Positions 16,051-24,812 of a stretch of DNA of 64,000 nt are shown piece after piece (position 1 is the first letter of the stretch; the number at the start of each line of letters is the position of its first letter). The position numbers were made by a program, and so were the translations under genes. The notes beneath the pieces were generated by a model. That model was not told where the DNA came from and made no database searches. It was given only the letters and a program-made list of their open reading frames with translations. The stretch spans positions 124,001-188,000 of the forward strand of contig JAWKWT010000005.1 of NCBI GenBank assembly GCA_041397365.1, read 5' to 3'. This stretch comes from P52-10 sp041397365. Lineage in GTDB: Bacteria > Pseudomonadota > Alphaproteobacteria > Rhizobiales > Xanthobacteraceae.

Positions 16051-17553
16051 ATGACTGATGATACCCGCATTCCCGTGATCGTCGGCGTCGGCGAGATCAC
16101 CGACAAGCCGGCCAATCCTGCGGACGGCCTCGAACCGCTGGCGCTGATGGCGGAGGCACTGAAGCGCGCCGAGCAGGATGCCGGCGCGAAACTGGTTCAG
16201 GACATCGATTCGATCGATCTGGTGAATCTCGTGAGCTGGCGCTACGAGGACCCGGCGCAGCAGCTTTGCGCCCGGCTCGGGATTGCGCCGAAGCGCGCGG
16301 TCTATGGCCCGGTCGGCGGCGAAGGCCCGATGCGCTATCTGCACGAGGCGGCGCTGCGCATTCAGCGCGGCGAGAGCGTGGTTGGCGCGGTCTGCGGCGC
16401 GGAAGCGCAAAGCTCCGTCAACAAGGCGGAAAAGGCCGGCGTGAAACTGCCCTGGACACCGTTCGCCGAACAGGGCGTGCAGTCGGTCCGCAGCGCGAGC
16501 TGGCAGCATCCGATGGCCGTCGCGCTCGGCGTATTCCAGCCGATCACGGTCTATCCGTTCTACGACGCCGCCACCGCCGCCCATTGGGGCCAGACGCCGC
16601 GGCAGGCGCTGCGCGAATCGAGCGCGTTGTGGTCGACCTTCTCGAAGGTCGCGGCGCAGAACCCGCATTCCTGGCTGAAGCGCGGCTTCGAGCCGGAGGC
16701 GATCATGACGCCGACGGCGGAGAACCGGCTGATCGCCTGGCCCTACAACAAGCTGATGGTCGCCAATCCGATGGTCAATCAGGGCGCGGCACTGATCGTC
16801 ACCAGCCTCGCTAGGGCGCGCGAGGCCGGCATCCCCGGCAATCGCATGGTGCATTTCCTCGGCGGCGCGCAGGCCGAGGAGCCGCGCGACTATCTTGCGC
16901 GCGATCAGTACACCGAGAGCCACGCACAGAACGCCGTGCTGCATGCGGTGATGGACCTTGCCGGCGGCGACGGCACCAAATTCGATGCGATCGAACTCTA
17001 CAGCTGCTTCCCGTGCGTGCCGAAAATGGCGCGACGAACGCTCGGCTTCGGCGAGGACGTGCAGCCGACCGTGACCGGCGGCCTCACCTTCTTCGGCGCG
17101 CCGCTGAACAGCTACATGACGCACGCCGCCTGCGCGATGGTGCGGCGCATGCGCGATGGCGGCAAGCTCGGCCTGCTCTACGGGCAGGGCGGCTTCGTCA
17201 CCAAGCATCATGCGATCGTGCTGTCGCCGGACGCGCCGAAGGATAAATTGCCGGAGACGACCAGCGTGCAGGCGGTGGCCGACAAGCATCGCGGCGCAGC
17301 GCCGAAATTCAATGACGAGGCGAGCGGCACCGGCACGGTCGAGAGCTTCACCGTGATCTATGACCGCAATGGCGAGGTCAATCACGGCGTCGTCATCCTG
17401 CGGACGGCGGACAACGACCGCACGCTGGCGCGCGTCCCCGCGGGCGACAAGGCGACGCTGGCGCATCTGTTGAACATGGACCGCACGCCGATCGGCACGA
17501 AAGGCGCGATCAGCAAGGCCGGCGACGGCATGCAGGAATGGCGCGCGGCCTGA
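16051..17553 (+). CDS. Thiolase-like protein (acetyl-CoA acetyltransferase family) lacking the nucleophilic Cys
   Basis: A 500-aa thiolase-superfamily protein. The N-terminal half begins IPVIVGVGEITDKPANPADG; the second half holds FDAIELYSCFPCVPKMA and GGLTFFGAPLNSYMTHAACAM. The C-terminal extension from about residue 410 (VESFTVIYDRNGEVNHGVVI) looks like an OB-type domain. Where thiolases carry the acyl-accepting Cys (G-x-C-S/A-G), this reads GPVGGEGPMRYLHEAAL, with no Cys. It may therefore be a non-thiolytic member, for example an aldolase-like one as in steroid side-chain Ltp2. It is followed 43 bp later by an enoyl-CoA hydratase, probably in the same operon. Confidence 0.8.
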   Translation: MTDDTRIPVIVGVGEITDKPANPADGLEPLALMAEALKRAEQDAGAKLVQDIDSIDLVNLVSWRYEDPAQQLCARLGIAPKRAVYGPVGGEGPMRYLHEAALRIQRGESVVGAVCGAEAQSSVNKAEKAGVKLPWTPFAEQGVQSVRSASWQHPMAVALGVFQPITVYPFYDAATAAHWGQTPRQALRESSALWSTFSKVAAQNPHSWLKRGFEPEAIMTPTAENRLIAWPYNKLMVANPMVNQGAALIVTSLARAREAGIPGNRMVHFLGGAQAEEPRDYLARDQYTESHAQNAVLHAVMDLAGGDGTKFDAIELYSCFPCVPKMARRTLGFGEDVQPTVTGGLTFFGAPLNSYMTHAACAMVRRMRDGGKLGLLYGQGGFVTKHHAIVLSPDAPKDKLPETTSVQAVADKHRGAAPKFNDEASGTGTVESFTVIYDRNGEVNHGVVILRTADNDRTLARVPAGDKATLAHLLNMDRTPIGTKGAISKAGDGMQEWRAA

Positions 17554-17596
17554 CGGCAACCAAACAATCGACAGAAAAGAAAAAGGGGAGACCACG

Positions 17597-18373
17597 ATGA
17601 GCAACGACGCGGTGCAGACCAGGCAGGTCGCCGATCACGTCACCCTCGTCACCATCAACCGGCCCGAGGCCCGCAACGCCGTCAATGGCGACGTGGCGCG
17701 CGGGCTTGAGCAGGCGGTGCTCGACACCGAGAAGGACCCGAATGTCTGGGTGGTGATCCTCACCGGCGCCGGCGACAAGGCATTTTGCGCGGGCGCGGAT
17801 CTGAAGGCGGTCTCGGCCGGCACCGGCGGGCTCGGGACGGCGAATGGCGGTTTCGCCGGCTTCGTGCATCAGCCGCGCACGAAACCGTGGATCGCCGCGG
17901 TGAACGGGTTTGCGCTGGCCGGCGGCAGCGAGATCGCGCTCGCCTGCGACCTCGTGGTCGCGATCGAGGAAGCCGCCTTCGGCCTGCCCGAGGTCAAGCG
18001 CGGGCTGGTGGCGGCGGCCGGCGGGCTCTACCGGCTGCCGCGCGCATTGCCGAAGGCGATCGCGCTCGAACTGATCGTCACCGGCGCGCATTTCGACGCG
18101 AAGCGCGCCTATCAGCACGGCCTCGTCAACCGGCTGGTCGCGCGCGATCAGTTGATGCCCGAGGCGCTGAAGCTGGCGCAGGCGATCTGCGAGAACGCGC
18201 CGATCGCGGTGCGCGAAAGCCTGAGCGTCGCCCGCCAGGCGCTCGATCTCGACGACGCGGCCTTGCGCGACCTCAGCGCCGCCGCATCGCGCAAGGTGGC
18301 GGCGACCGAGGATTACAAGGAAGGCCCGCGCGCCTTCATCGAAAAGCGCGCGCCGCGCTGGGTGGGACGCTGA
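17597..18373 (+). CDS. Enoyl-CoA hydratase/isomerase (crotonase) family protein
   Basis: A 258-aa crotonase. The oxyanion hole motifs are KAFCAGADLK (about residues 60-69) and AAVNGFALAGGSEIALACDL (about 101-120). The two catalytic Glu positions are filled by Glu in AGGSEIAL and in FGLPEVKRGL. An AAAAGGGGAG site lies just before ATG 17597. It sits 43 bp after the thiolase-like gene and ends 57 bp before the palindromic repeat copy 2. It probably hydrates an enoyl-CoA in beta-oxidation; chain length is unknown. Confidence 0.92.
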   Translation: MSNDAVQTRQVADHVTLVTINRPEARNAVNGDVARGLEQAVLDTEKDPNVWVVILTGAGDKAFCAGADLKAVSAGTGGLGTANGGFAGFVHQPRTKPWIAAVNGFALAGGSEIALACDLVVAIEEAAFGLPEVKRGLVAAAGGLYRLPRALPKAIALELIVTGAHFDAKRAYQHGLVNRLVARDQLMPEALKLAQAICENAPIAVRESLSVARQALDLDDAALRDLSAAASRKVAATEDYKEGPRAFIEKRAPRWVGR

Positions 18374-18430
18374 AGGCGGCCGGCAAGCTCAGAGGTTGAG
18401 TCGCTTCAACCTCTGTTGTTTATTTCTTTG

Positions 18431-18496
18431 AGCATGATCTGATCCGACCCGGAGGGCCGTGCAGCGCAAACCGGTCCCACTTTTCGGGATCATGCT
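18431..18496 (+). repeat. Dispersed palindromic repeat, copy 2 (with internal insertion)
   Basis: Begins AGCATGATCTGATCCGA and ends CCCACTTTTCGGGATCATGCTC, matching the 49-bp element, but about 18 extra bases (around 18449-18469) separate the halves. Its right end overlaps the AraC-family gene: the stop codon (18490-18492) and last codon come from the repeat. Confidence 0.8.
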
Positions 18497-19539
18497 CCCC
18501 GCGCCCGCGCCAGCGTTTGCGAAGGCAGTTCGCCGAATTGCGCGGTGTAGGCCGAGGAAAACTCGCCCAGATGCCAGAAGCCGTAAGCGAGCGCGCAGGA
18601 TTTGACTTGCAGGCAGGGATCGCCGGTCAGCAGTCTCTGCCGCACCATCCATAGCCGACGCATGCGAAGATAGTTGTGCAGACTGACGCTGCGCAGCCGC
18701 ACCGTGGCATTGTGCAGCGTACGCACCGACACGCCGGCGGCGGCGGCGAGCGCCTCGCTGTAGATCGGCCGGGCCGGATCGGTCTTCAGGGCGGTATCGA
18801 TCACGTCCATGATCTGAAGATATTTGCGATAGGACACCGACCGCTCATAACCGGCAAGCTCCGCCGATTCGAGCATCGCGTCCAGTGCCAACAGCAGCGA
18901 ATCGCGCGCGCTCTGGCCCAGCACGGCCTGAAGCCAGCTGTGCGGCGAGGCACCGGCGCTGACGATCAGCTGCACGATCAGCGTCTTCAGGCGCACCAGT
19001 TCGACGCTGCCCGGCGCAAGGCTCAAAAGCCCGCTTTCGACCGAAGGCCAGCCGCGATCCTCCATCCGCGAGTTGAAATGGATCGCGGCACTCATCCGCG
19101 CAACCGGCTCGACGATCCGGTAATCGCAAGGACCACGCATGAAGGCGACCAGACCGGGCTGCACGGCGACGCCGTTGAAGGTCGTCTCCGACGCCTCCTC
19201 CATGGTTAACAGAATCAAAAGATGATTTTTCGGCACCGACGCATCGATCAGGCGCGGAAAGGCGCGCAGAAAATAGACCTCGCATCCGGGGAGCCGGAGG
19301 ATCCATTGCGTCGGGGTAACGGTGGCGGTCGAAAGCGGCATCTGCTCGACCGGCATGAATTGAAACGCCTGACGGAAATCGTCGAAGCCCGAATACCGGC
19401 GAACCTCAAGCGCCGCTGAACTTGAAAGGTTGGCGAAGGTCATTGCGGGAAGCTCACTCACCAAATCCAGGTACCCAGGGTAATCGAACAGATACCCTAT
19501 CGCACCTGACTGAAAATTTTGTTTCGGAGAAGGCCCCAT
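18490..19539 (-). CDS. AraC-family transcriptional regulator
   Basis: A 349-aa regulator from ATG 19537-19539 (MGPSPKQNFQSGAIG). An in-frame ATG at 19647 would give 385 aa; I prefer the shorter form because a GGA site lies about 7 nt upstream and the added residues look unstructured. The N-terminal region (about 1-220) is an AraC-binding-like-2 sensor domain (FANLSSSAALEVRRYSGFDD, GLVAFMRGPCDYRIVEP). The C-terminal domain has the two helix-turn-helix units (LAAAAGVSVRTLHNATVRLR and ALAYGFWHLGEFSSAYTAQF). The end of the gene lies inside repeat copy 2. Targets could be the neighbouring enoyl-CoA hydratase operon or the GrdB-like operon; the effector is unknown. Confidence 0.87.
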   Translation of the reverse strand: MGPSPKQNFQSGAIGYLFDYPGYLDLVSELPAMTFANLSSSAALEVRRYSGFDDFRQAFQFMPVEQMPLSTATVTPTQWILRLPGCEVYFLRAFPRLIDASVPKNHLLILLTMEEASETTFNGVAVQPGLVAFMRGPCDYRIVEPVARMSAAIHFNSRMEDRGWPSVESGLLSLAPGSVELVRLKTLIVQLIVSAGASPHSWLQAVLGQSARDSLLLALDAMLESAELAGYERSVSYRKYLQIMDVIDTALKTDPARPIYSEALAAAAGVSVRTLHNATVRLRSVSLHNYLRMRRLWMVRQRLLTGDPCLQVKSCALAYGFWHLGEFSSAYTAQFGELPSQTLARARGA

Positions 19540-19931
19540 CAAAATTCCGTCAGACTCCGCGACAGCGGGGTATCCAATCTTCCGCAACACGAGTGAATTT
19601 CCTTCATATCCGCTCCTGCGTCCTGGCTGCCCGCTGGAGCCTGTCATCAGGCTCGCCGGCGGCGAGACCCGCTAGCGGACAGGACGCCCATTGTCCTGCG
19701 CATCTGCCGCAAACAGACTTACAGTCGGATACCAAGAACCGATACCTTAACACGTTCGGGCGGCGGTCACATCCGCACCCGGCGCCCCGCAGGTTCCGGC
19801 TGATGGACGTCGCTCCGCACGGCTGCCCTGCCGCCGAATTGCTTGACAGGTTTGCGGAAATTCCTAGCCTGACGGCCATCATAACGAAGCTGCGGCTTTA
19901 GCGCGCGGCACCTGGTCCTGGGAGGCCCATC
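19540..19931. promoter_or_regulatory. Divergent region between AraC regulator and GrdB-like operon
   Basis: About 390 bp if the shorter AraC start is right. It should hold the promoter of the AraC gene and that of the plus-strand operon starting at 19932. A GGGAGG ribosome-binding site lies about 8 nt before the 19932 ATG. Otherwise I see no clear operator, repeat or RNA structure. Confidence 0.35.
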
Positions 19932-20861
19932 ATGATCGACGATCTGGATCAGCAGCTCGGTTTTGCGCCCGATTACGATTCCCCCGTTCCCTACATGAAG
20001 CGGACGCGGGATTACTATATCGCCATCGGCTACACGACGCCCTACCGATGGGCACACTACCTGGAAGCGCCGTTTCAGCCGCTGAAAAAGCCGCTGTCGC
20101 AATCCCGCGTCACCATCCTCTCCACCGCCGCTCCCTACGACCCGGCCAAGGGCGATCAGGGCCCCGGCGCGAAATACAATGGCGGGGCCAAATTCTATCA
20201 GGTCTATGACGGCGACACGTCGAAGCAGCACGACCTGCGGATTTCCCATATCGGCTACGACCGCACCCACACCACGGCAGAGGATTCCGGGACCTGGTTC
20301 CCGCTGCCCGAACTCATCAAGGCGCAGGCCGCCGGCCGCATCGGCGAGGTCGCCCCGCGCTTCTTCGGCGCGCCGACCAATCGCAGCCATCGCGTCACGA
20401 TCGAGACCGACGCGCCGGAAATTCTCCGCCGCTGCCGCGAGGACAAGGTGGATGTCGCCGTGCTGGTGCCGAACTGCCCGGTCTGCCACCAGACCACGGC
20501 GCTGACCGCGCGCCACCTGGAAGCCAACGGCATTCCCACCGTCGTCATGGGCTGCGCCAAGGACATCATCGAGCACGCGGCCGTGCCGCGCTTCCTGTTC
20601 AGCGATTTCCCGCTCGGCAATTCGGCCGGCAAGCCGCATGACAAGGCGTCGCAAGCGCTGACGCTCGAACTCGCGCTGCGCGTGCTCGAATCCGCGTCCG
20701 GCCCGCGCACGACGATGCAGTCGCCGTTGCGCTGGAACGAAGACGGCAAATGGAAGCTCGATTACAACAATATCGAGACCATGAGCGCGGAGGAGCTTGA
20801 GCGCCGCCGCCGCGAGTTCGATCAGCAGAAGGAAGTGGCGCGCGGCCTGCGCGTGGCTTGA
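19932..20861 (+). CDS. GrdB-like protein (glycine/sarcosine/betaine reductase B family, Cys-type)
   Basis: A 309-aa protein. VAVLVPNCPVCHQTTALTAR (about residues 175-194) resembles the redox region of selenoprotein B of glycine/betaine reductases. The C-x-x-C pair C182/C185 is kept, but the position aligning with selenocysteine is Val179 in my alignment, and no TGA codon is present. Other features are SHIGYDRTHTTAEDSGTWFP and GIPTVVMGCAKDIIEHA, also shared with that family. True GrdB is about 435 aa and works in anaerobic clostridia; this shorter version is typical of aerobic alphaproteobacteria and its reaction is unknown to me. A CoA-transferase follows 37 bp downstream. Confidence 0.7.
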   Translation: MIDDLDQQLGFAPDYDSPVPYMKRTRDYYIAIGYTTPYRWAHYLEAPFQPLKKPLSQSRVTILSTAAPYDPAKGDQGPGAKYNGGAKFYQVYDGDTSKQHDLRISHIGYDRTHTTAEDSGTWFPLPELIKAQAAGRIGEVAPRFFGAPTNRSHRVTIETDAPEILRRCREDKVDVAVLVPNCPVCHQTTALTARHLEANGIPTVVMGCAKDIIEHAAVPRFLFSDFPLGNSAGKPHDKASQALTLELALRVLESASGPRTTMQSPLRWNEDGKWKLDYNNIETMSAEELERRRREFDQQKEVARGLRVA

Positions 20862-20898
20862 GACCGACCAGACATTATCGAGATTAAGAGGGGCGTTC

Positions 20899-22092
20899 GT
20901 GACCAGACCTTTCGAAGGCGTGCGGATTCTTGACTTTACGCAGGTGCTCGCCGGACCTTATGCGAGCTACCAGTTCGGCCTGCTCGGCGCGGACGTCATC
21001 AAGGTCGAGCGGTGCGAGGGCGAGGACATGCGCCGCGCGCCGCTGAGCAAGGAATGGGCGGATCGCGGGCTCCCCCCCGGCTGGCAGGCCGTCAATGGCG
21101 GCAAGCGCAGCCTCACGCTCGACCTGCAAAAGCCGGAAGCGGTCGAGGTCGTCAAGCGCCTCGCCGCCAAGGCCGACGTGGTGATGGAGAATTTCCGCCC
21201 CGGCGTGATGGACCGGCTCGGCATCGGCTACGAGGCGCTGTCCAAGATCAATCCGCGGCTGATCTATTGCTGCGTCAGCGCCTTCGGCCAGACCGGCCCG
21301 GAACGCCTCGGCGCGGGCTATGACGGAAAAATCCAGGCGATGTCCGGCATCATGGCGATCACCGGCCACCCGGAAACGGGACCGACGCGCGCGGGCTTCG
21401 CCGTCTGCGACGTGCTGTCGGGCGCGACCGCCGCCTTCGGCCTCGCCAGCGCGCTGTATCAGCGCACGCATACCGGCAAGGGCCAACTCGTCGACGTGTC
21501 GATGCTGGAGGCGACGCTCGCCTTCCTGTCCGGTCCGATCGCCGACTATACCGTCACCGGCCACAAGCAGGGCCTGTCCGGCAACCAGGCCGTCAGCCGC
21601 AATCCGACCGCCAACCTGTTCAAGACCGGTGAAGACGGCCACGTCCTGCTCGCCGTCAATTCGGAGAAGCAGTTCAAGGCGCTGATGAAGGCGCTGGGCC
21701 GCGAGGACGTGCTTGCTACGCCGCTCGGCAATTGGGAACTGCGCCACCAGAACGAGGCCGAATTGCGCAAGGTGATCGAGGATGTCCTCGCCGCGAAGGG
21801 CGCACGCGAATGGGAAAAAATCCTCGACGCGGGCGGCGCGCCCTGCGCCAGCATCTGGAAGGTCGAGGAAGTGATCGATCATCCGCAGATTCAGGCGCGC
21901 AAGGCGATGCAGGAGATCGACACGCCCTATGGCCGCCTGCGCTTCGCCGGCAACGGCTTCCAGCTTGCCCATGGCGGCGGCCGGCTGGAGCGGATGGCGC
22001 CGACGCTCAGCCAGCACACCGACGAGGTTCTCGCCGAGGCCGGCTACAGCAAGGACGAAATTGCCGCGCTGCATAAGGCCGCGGTGGTCTGA
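20899..22092 (+). CDS. Family III CoA-transferase (CaiB/BaiF type)
   Basis: A 397-aa class III CoA-transferase. The start is GTG 20899 (VTRPFEGVRILDFTQVLAGP), preceded by AAGAGGGG; upstream in-frame starts would overlap the GrdB-like gene. Family motifs are GPYASYQFGLLGADVIKVE, VNGGKRSLTLDL, VMENFRPGVMDRLG and the catalytic aspartate in GYDGKIQAMSGIM. It transfers CoA between acyl groups by a ping-pong mechanism. The operon context (GrdB-like upstream) does not reveal the acyl donor or acceptor. Confidence 0.9.
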   Translation: MTRPFEGVRILDFTQVLAGPYASYQFGLLGADVIKVERCEGEDMRRAPLSKEWADRGLPPGWQAVNGGKRSLTLDLQKPEAVEVVKRLAAKADVVMENFRPGVMDRLGIGYEALSKINPRLIYCCVSAFGQTGPERLGAGYDGKIQAMSGIMAITGHPETGPTRAGFAVCDVLSGATAAFGLASALYQRTHTGKGQLVDVSMLEATLAFLSGPIADYTVTGHKQGLSGNQAVSRNPTANLFKTGEDGHVLLAVNSEKQFKALMKALGREDVLATPLGNWELRHQNEAELRKVIEDVLAAKGAREWEKILDAGGAPCASIWKVEEVIDHPQIQARKAMQEIDTPYGRLRFAGNGFQLAHGGGRLERMAPTLSQHTDEVLAEAGYSKDEIAALHKAAVV

Positions 22093-22158
22093 TCGCGTGC
22101 GGCCGTCGCCCAGCGGCGGCCGCTTCGCGGGACGGAAAGGGTTCTCGGGGCAAGGCGC

Positions 22159-22410
22159 ATGGAAGGCTTCGTCTATGTCCTCGGCTGCGCCACCGAACGC
22201 CGCTATCTGACCTATGTCGGCTGGACCACCGACGTCGCCCGAAGGCTCGCGCAGCACAATTCGGGGAAAGGCGCGCGGACCACACGCGGGCGGAGTTGGG
22301 TGCTGCTGCACAGCGAAGGCTTCGCCACCCGCACTGAAGCGATGCGCCGCGAATGGCACCTCAAGCGCGACCGCAAATTCCGGAAATCTCTGGCGGACAG
22401 GGCACGATGA
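22159..22410 (+). CDS. GIY-YIG domain protein (UPF0213/YhbQ-like)
   Basis: An 83-aa single GIY-YIG nuclease-like domain. The motif reads VYVLGC...YLTYVGWT (GIY-YIG equivalent), then DVARRLAQHNSGKGARTTRG with the conserved Arg and the region around EAMRREWHLKRDRKFRKSL with the catalytic Glu position. It starts 66 bp after the CoA-transferase and overlaps the following gene by ATGA. Single-domain members are common accessory genes; nuclease activity is not established for most. The coupling to a penicillin-acylase-family gene looks accidental. Confidence 0.85.
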   Translation: MEGFVYVLGCATERRYLTYVGWTTDVARRLAQHNSGKGARTTRGRSWVLLHSEGFATRTEAMRREWHLKRDRKFRKSLADRAR

Positions 22411-24800
22411 CCGACAGCGGCATGGCGACCTCGAAAGAATCGGATCATGCCGCGGCGACAAAGGCCCGCTACGCCGTCGAGGGGCTGGAAGCACCGGCGC
22501 AAATCCGCGTCGATCGCTGGGGCGTGCCGCATATCGACGCCGCCTCGCGCATGGACGCCTTCTTCGTACAGGGCTTCAACGCCGCGCGCGACCGGCTCTG
22601 GCAGATCGATATCTGGCGCAAGCGCGGACTCGGGCAACTCGCCGCCGATTTCGGCCCCGGCTATCTCGCGCAGGACCGGGCGACGCGGCTGTTTCTCTAT
22701 CGCGGCGACATGGAGGCCGAATGGGCCGCCTATGGCGTCAGCGATGCGAAAGAGACGGTCGAACGCTTCGTCGCCGGCATCAACGCCTTCATCGACCTGA
22801 CCCAGCGCGACGCCAATCTGCTGCCGCCGGAATTCGCCGCGACCGGTACAAAGCCCGCGCGCTGGCAGGCCGCCGACGTGGTGCGCATCCGCAGCCACGC
22901 GATGGTACGCAATCTCGAATTCGAATTCGGCCGCGCGCGCGTGCTGGCGCATGGCACGCTGGAGCAGGATCGCGCGCGCCGCTGGGTCGATCTCGACCAC
23001 ACGCCGTTCGTTCCGGGCGATATCGACTTCGAAGCCATCGGCGACGACGTGCTGGAGCCGTTCTTTCTGGCGACCGCGCCGGTCACGTTCAGCAAGGAGC
23101 GCCTCGCCGCCACACTCGACGATGTCGACAATTGGGCGATCACCGATGAGCTTGGCGAGATCATCGCGGCCGCGCGCGACGAAGGCTCCAACAACTGGGC
23201 GCTCGCGCCGGAGCGCTCAGCCACCGGCCGCCCGATCCTCGCCAGCGATCCGCACCGCGCCTATCTGCTGCCCTCGCTGCGCTATGTCGCGCATCTGCGC
23301 GCCCCCGGCCTCGATGTCATCGGCGCGGGCGAGCCGGCTTTGCCCGGCATCTCGATCGGCCATAACGCCCAGGCGGCGTTCGGCCTGACGATCTTCCCGA
23401 TCGATCAGGAAGACCTCTATGTCTATCAGACCCATCCGGACGATCCCGACCTGTATCGCTATGGCGACGACTGGGAACACATGCGCGTCATCGAGGAGCG
23501 CGTCGCCGTCAAGGGCCATCCGGACCAGACGCTGACGCTGAAATTTTCGCGGCACGGCCCGATCGTGCATGAGGATACCGCGCGTCACCTTGCTTATGCG
23601 GTGCGCACGGTCTGGCTGGAGCCCGGCAGCGCGCCGTATCTCTCCAGCCTCGGCTATCAGAACGCGACGACGGTCGAGGCCTTCGAGCAGGCGCTGCAAA
23701 GCTGGTCGGTGCCGTCGACCAACCAGATTTACGCCGATGTCAGCGGCAAGATCGCCTGGATGCCCGCGTGCAAGGCGCCGATCCGGCCGAACTGGGACGG
23801 CATGACACCCGTGCCGGGTGACGGCCGCTATGAGTGGGCCGGCTTCCATTCGCAGAAGGAGTTTCCACGTGAGATCGATCCGGCGCGCGGCTATGTCGCC
23901 ACCGCGAACGAGATGAACCTGCCGGCAGGTCCGGCGCAGCAACTGAACCTCGGCTACGAGTTCACCGATGCGTTTCGCGCGCAACGCTCGCGCGAGGTGC
24001 TGGATTCGAAGCCCGTTCACGACCTCGCCGACTCGCGCGCGCTGCAATGCGACGACCTGTCGATTCCAGCGCGGCGCATCTGCGCGCATCTGGCCGGGCT
24101 TTCTTCGCCGGACAAAGACACCGCCTTCGCTCTGTCGCTGCTGCAAGGTTGGGACCATCACCTCGCCGACGACAGCGCCGCCGCGCTGCTGTTCGAGGTG
24201 TGGTGGATGAAGTTTCTGAAATCCCGCCTTCTCGATCTGGTCTCGACCGATCCGCAAATTCGTCCGCTGCTCGCACCGGGCGATCAGACGACCTTGCTCG
24301 ACTGGCTCGACAAGGGAACGCCTTTGTTCGGCGACGACGCTCGCAACAAGCGCACAAAACTGCTGCTGGCGACGCTACCGCTGGCGGTCGCCGATTGCCG
24401 CGTGCGTTTTGGCGCGGACGCAAGCCGATGGCGATGGGCGGACTGGCATCACGGTCATTTCGAGCACCCGCTCGCCAATGTGCATCCCGACACGCTGCGC
24501 GATGTCGGGCCACTGCGGCAGGGCGGCTCGCACATGACGGTGATGGCCAACGGCTATCGCATGAAGGACGGCCGCTGTTTCACTGGCGCGTCATTCCGGA
24601 TGGTCGTCGATGTCGGCCAATGGGACGACAGCGTGTTCGTCAACGCGCCGGGGCAGTCCGGCGATCCGCGCTCGCCGCATTATGACGATCATGGCAAGCT
24701 CTGGTCGGAGCGCGACTATGTGCCGCTCGTCTATTCCGACGAGGCGATCGCGCGCGAAACCACGCTGCATATCATGCTCGAACCAGCGCCGAAGAGTTAG
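22407..24800 (+). CDS. Penicillin acylase family protein (Ntn-hydrolase precursor)
   Basis: A 797-aa Ntn-hydrolase of the penicillin G acylase/acyl-homoserine lactone acylase family. The N-terminal alpha part begins RVDRWGVPHIDAASRMDAFF. Ser261 in DEGSNNWALAPERSATGRP is the expected autocatalytic cleavage site and nucleophile of the beta subunit; a following Asn (SIGHNAQAAFGLTIF) shapes the oxyanion hole. The C-terminal part ends SQVHGGSG-like with GGSHMTVMANGYRMKDG. No signal peptide or membrane anchor is visible at the ATG 22407 start, although many family members are periplasmic. It overlaps the GIY-YIG gene by 4 nt and is followed 12 bp later by an M20 peptidase, suggesting stepwise hydrolysis of an N-acyl or amide compound. 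Confidence 0.87.
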   Translation: MTDSGMATSKESDHAAATKARYAVEGLEAPAQIRVDRWGVPHIDAASRMDAFFVQGFNAARDRLWQIDIWRKRGLGQLAADFGPGYLAQDRATRLFLYRGDMEAEWAAYGVSDAKETVERFVAGINAFIDLTQRDANLLPPEFAATGTKPARWQAADVVRIRSHAMVRNLEFEFGRARVLAHGTLEQDRARRWVDLDHTPFVPGDIDFEAIGDDVLEPFFLATAPVTFSKERLAATLDDVDNWAITDELGEIIAAARDEGSNNWALAPERSATGRPILASDPHRAYLLPSLRYVAHLRAPGLDVIGAGEPALPGISIGHNAQAAFGLTIFPIDQEDLYVYQTHPDDPDLYRYGDDWEHMRVIEERVAVKGHPDQTLTLKFSRHGPIVHEDTARHLAYAVRTVWLEPGSAPYLSSLGYQNATTVEAFEQALQSWSVPSTNQIYADVSGKIAWMPACKAPIRPNWDGMTPVPGDGRYEWAGFHSQKEFPREIDPARGYVATANEMNLPAGPAQQLNLGYEFTDAFRAQRSREVLDSKPVHDLADSRALQCDDLSIPARRICAHLAGLSSPDKDTAFALSLLQGWDHHLADDSAAALLFEVWWMKFLKSRLLDLVSTDPQIRPLLAPGDQTTLLDWLDKGTPLFGDDARNKRTKLLLATLPLAVADCRVRFGADASRWRWADWHHGHFEHPLANVHPDTLRDVGPLRQGGSHMTVMANGYRMKDGRCFTGASFRMVVDVGQWDDSVFVNAPGQSGDPRSPHYDDHGKLWSERDYVPLVYSDEAIARETTLHIMLEPAPKS

Positions 24801-24812
24801 GGAGGATCACCC

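Noticed and set aside
15931..17604. Long minus-strand frame opposite the thiolase-like gene
   Set aside because: Antisense shadow without recognised domains.
19422..19901. Plus-strand 159-codon frame across the AraC 5' end
   Set aside because: It overlaps the regulator start on the other strand, has low-complexity composition and no ribosome-binding site.
20884..22494. Long minus-strand frame opposite the CoA-transferase gene
   Set aside because: Antisense shadow; all catalytic and structural motifs are on the plus strand.
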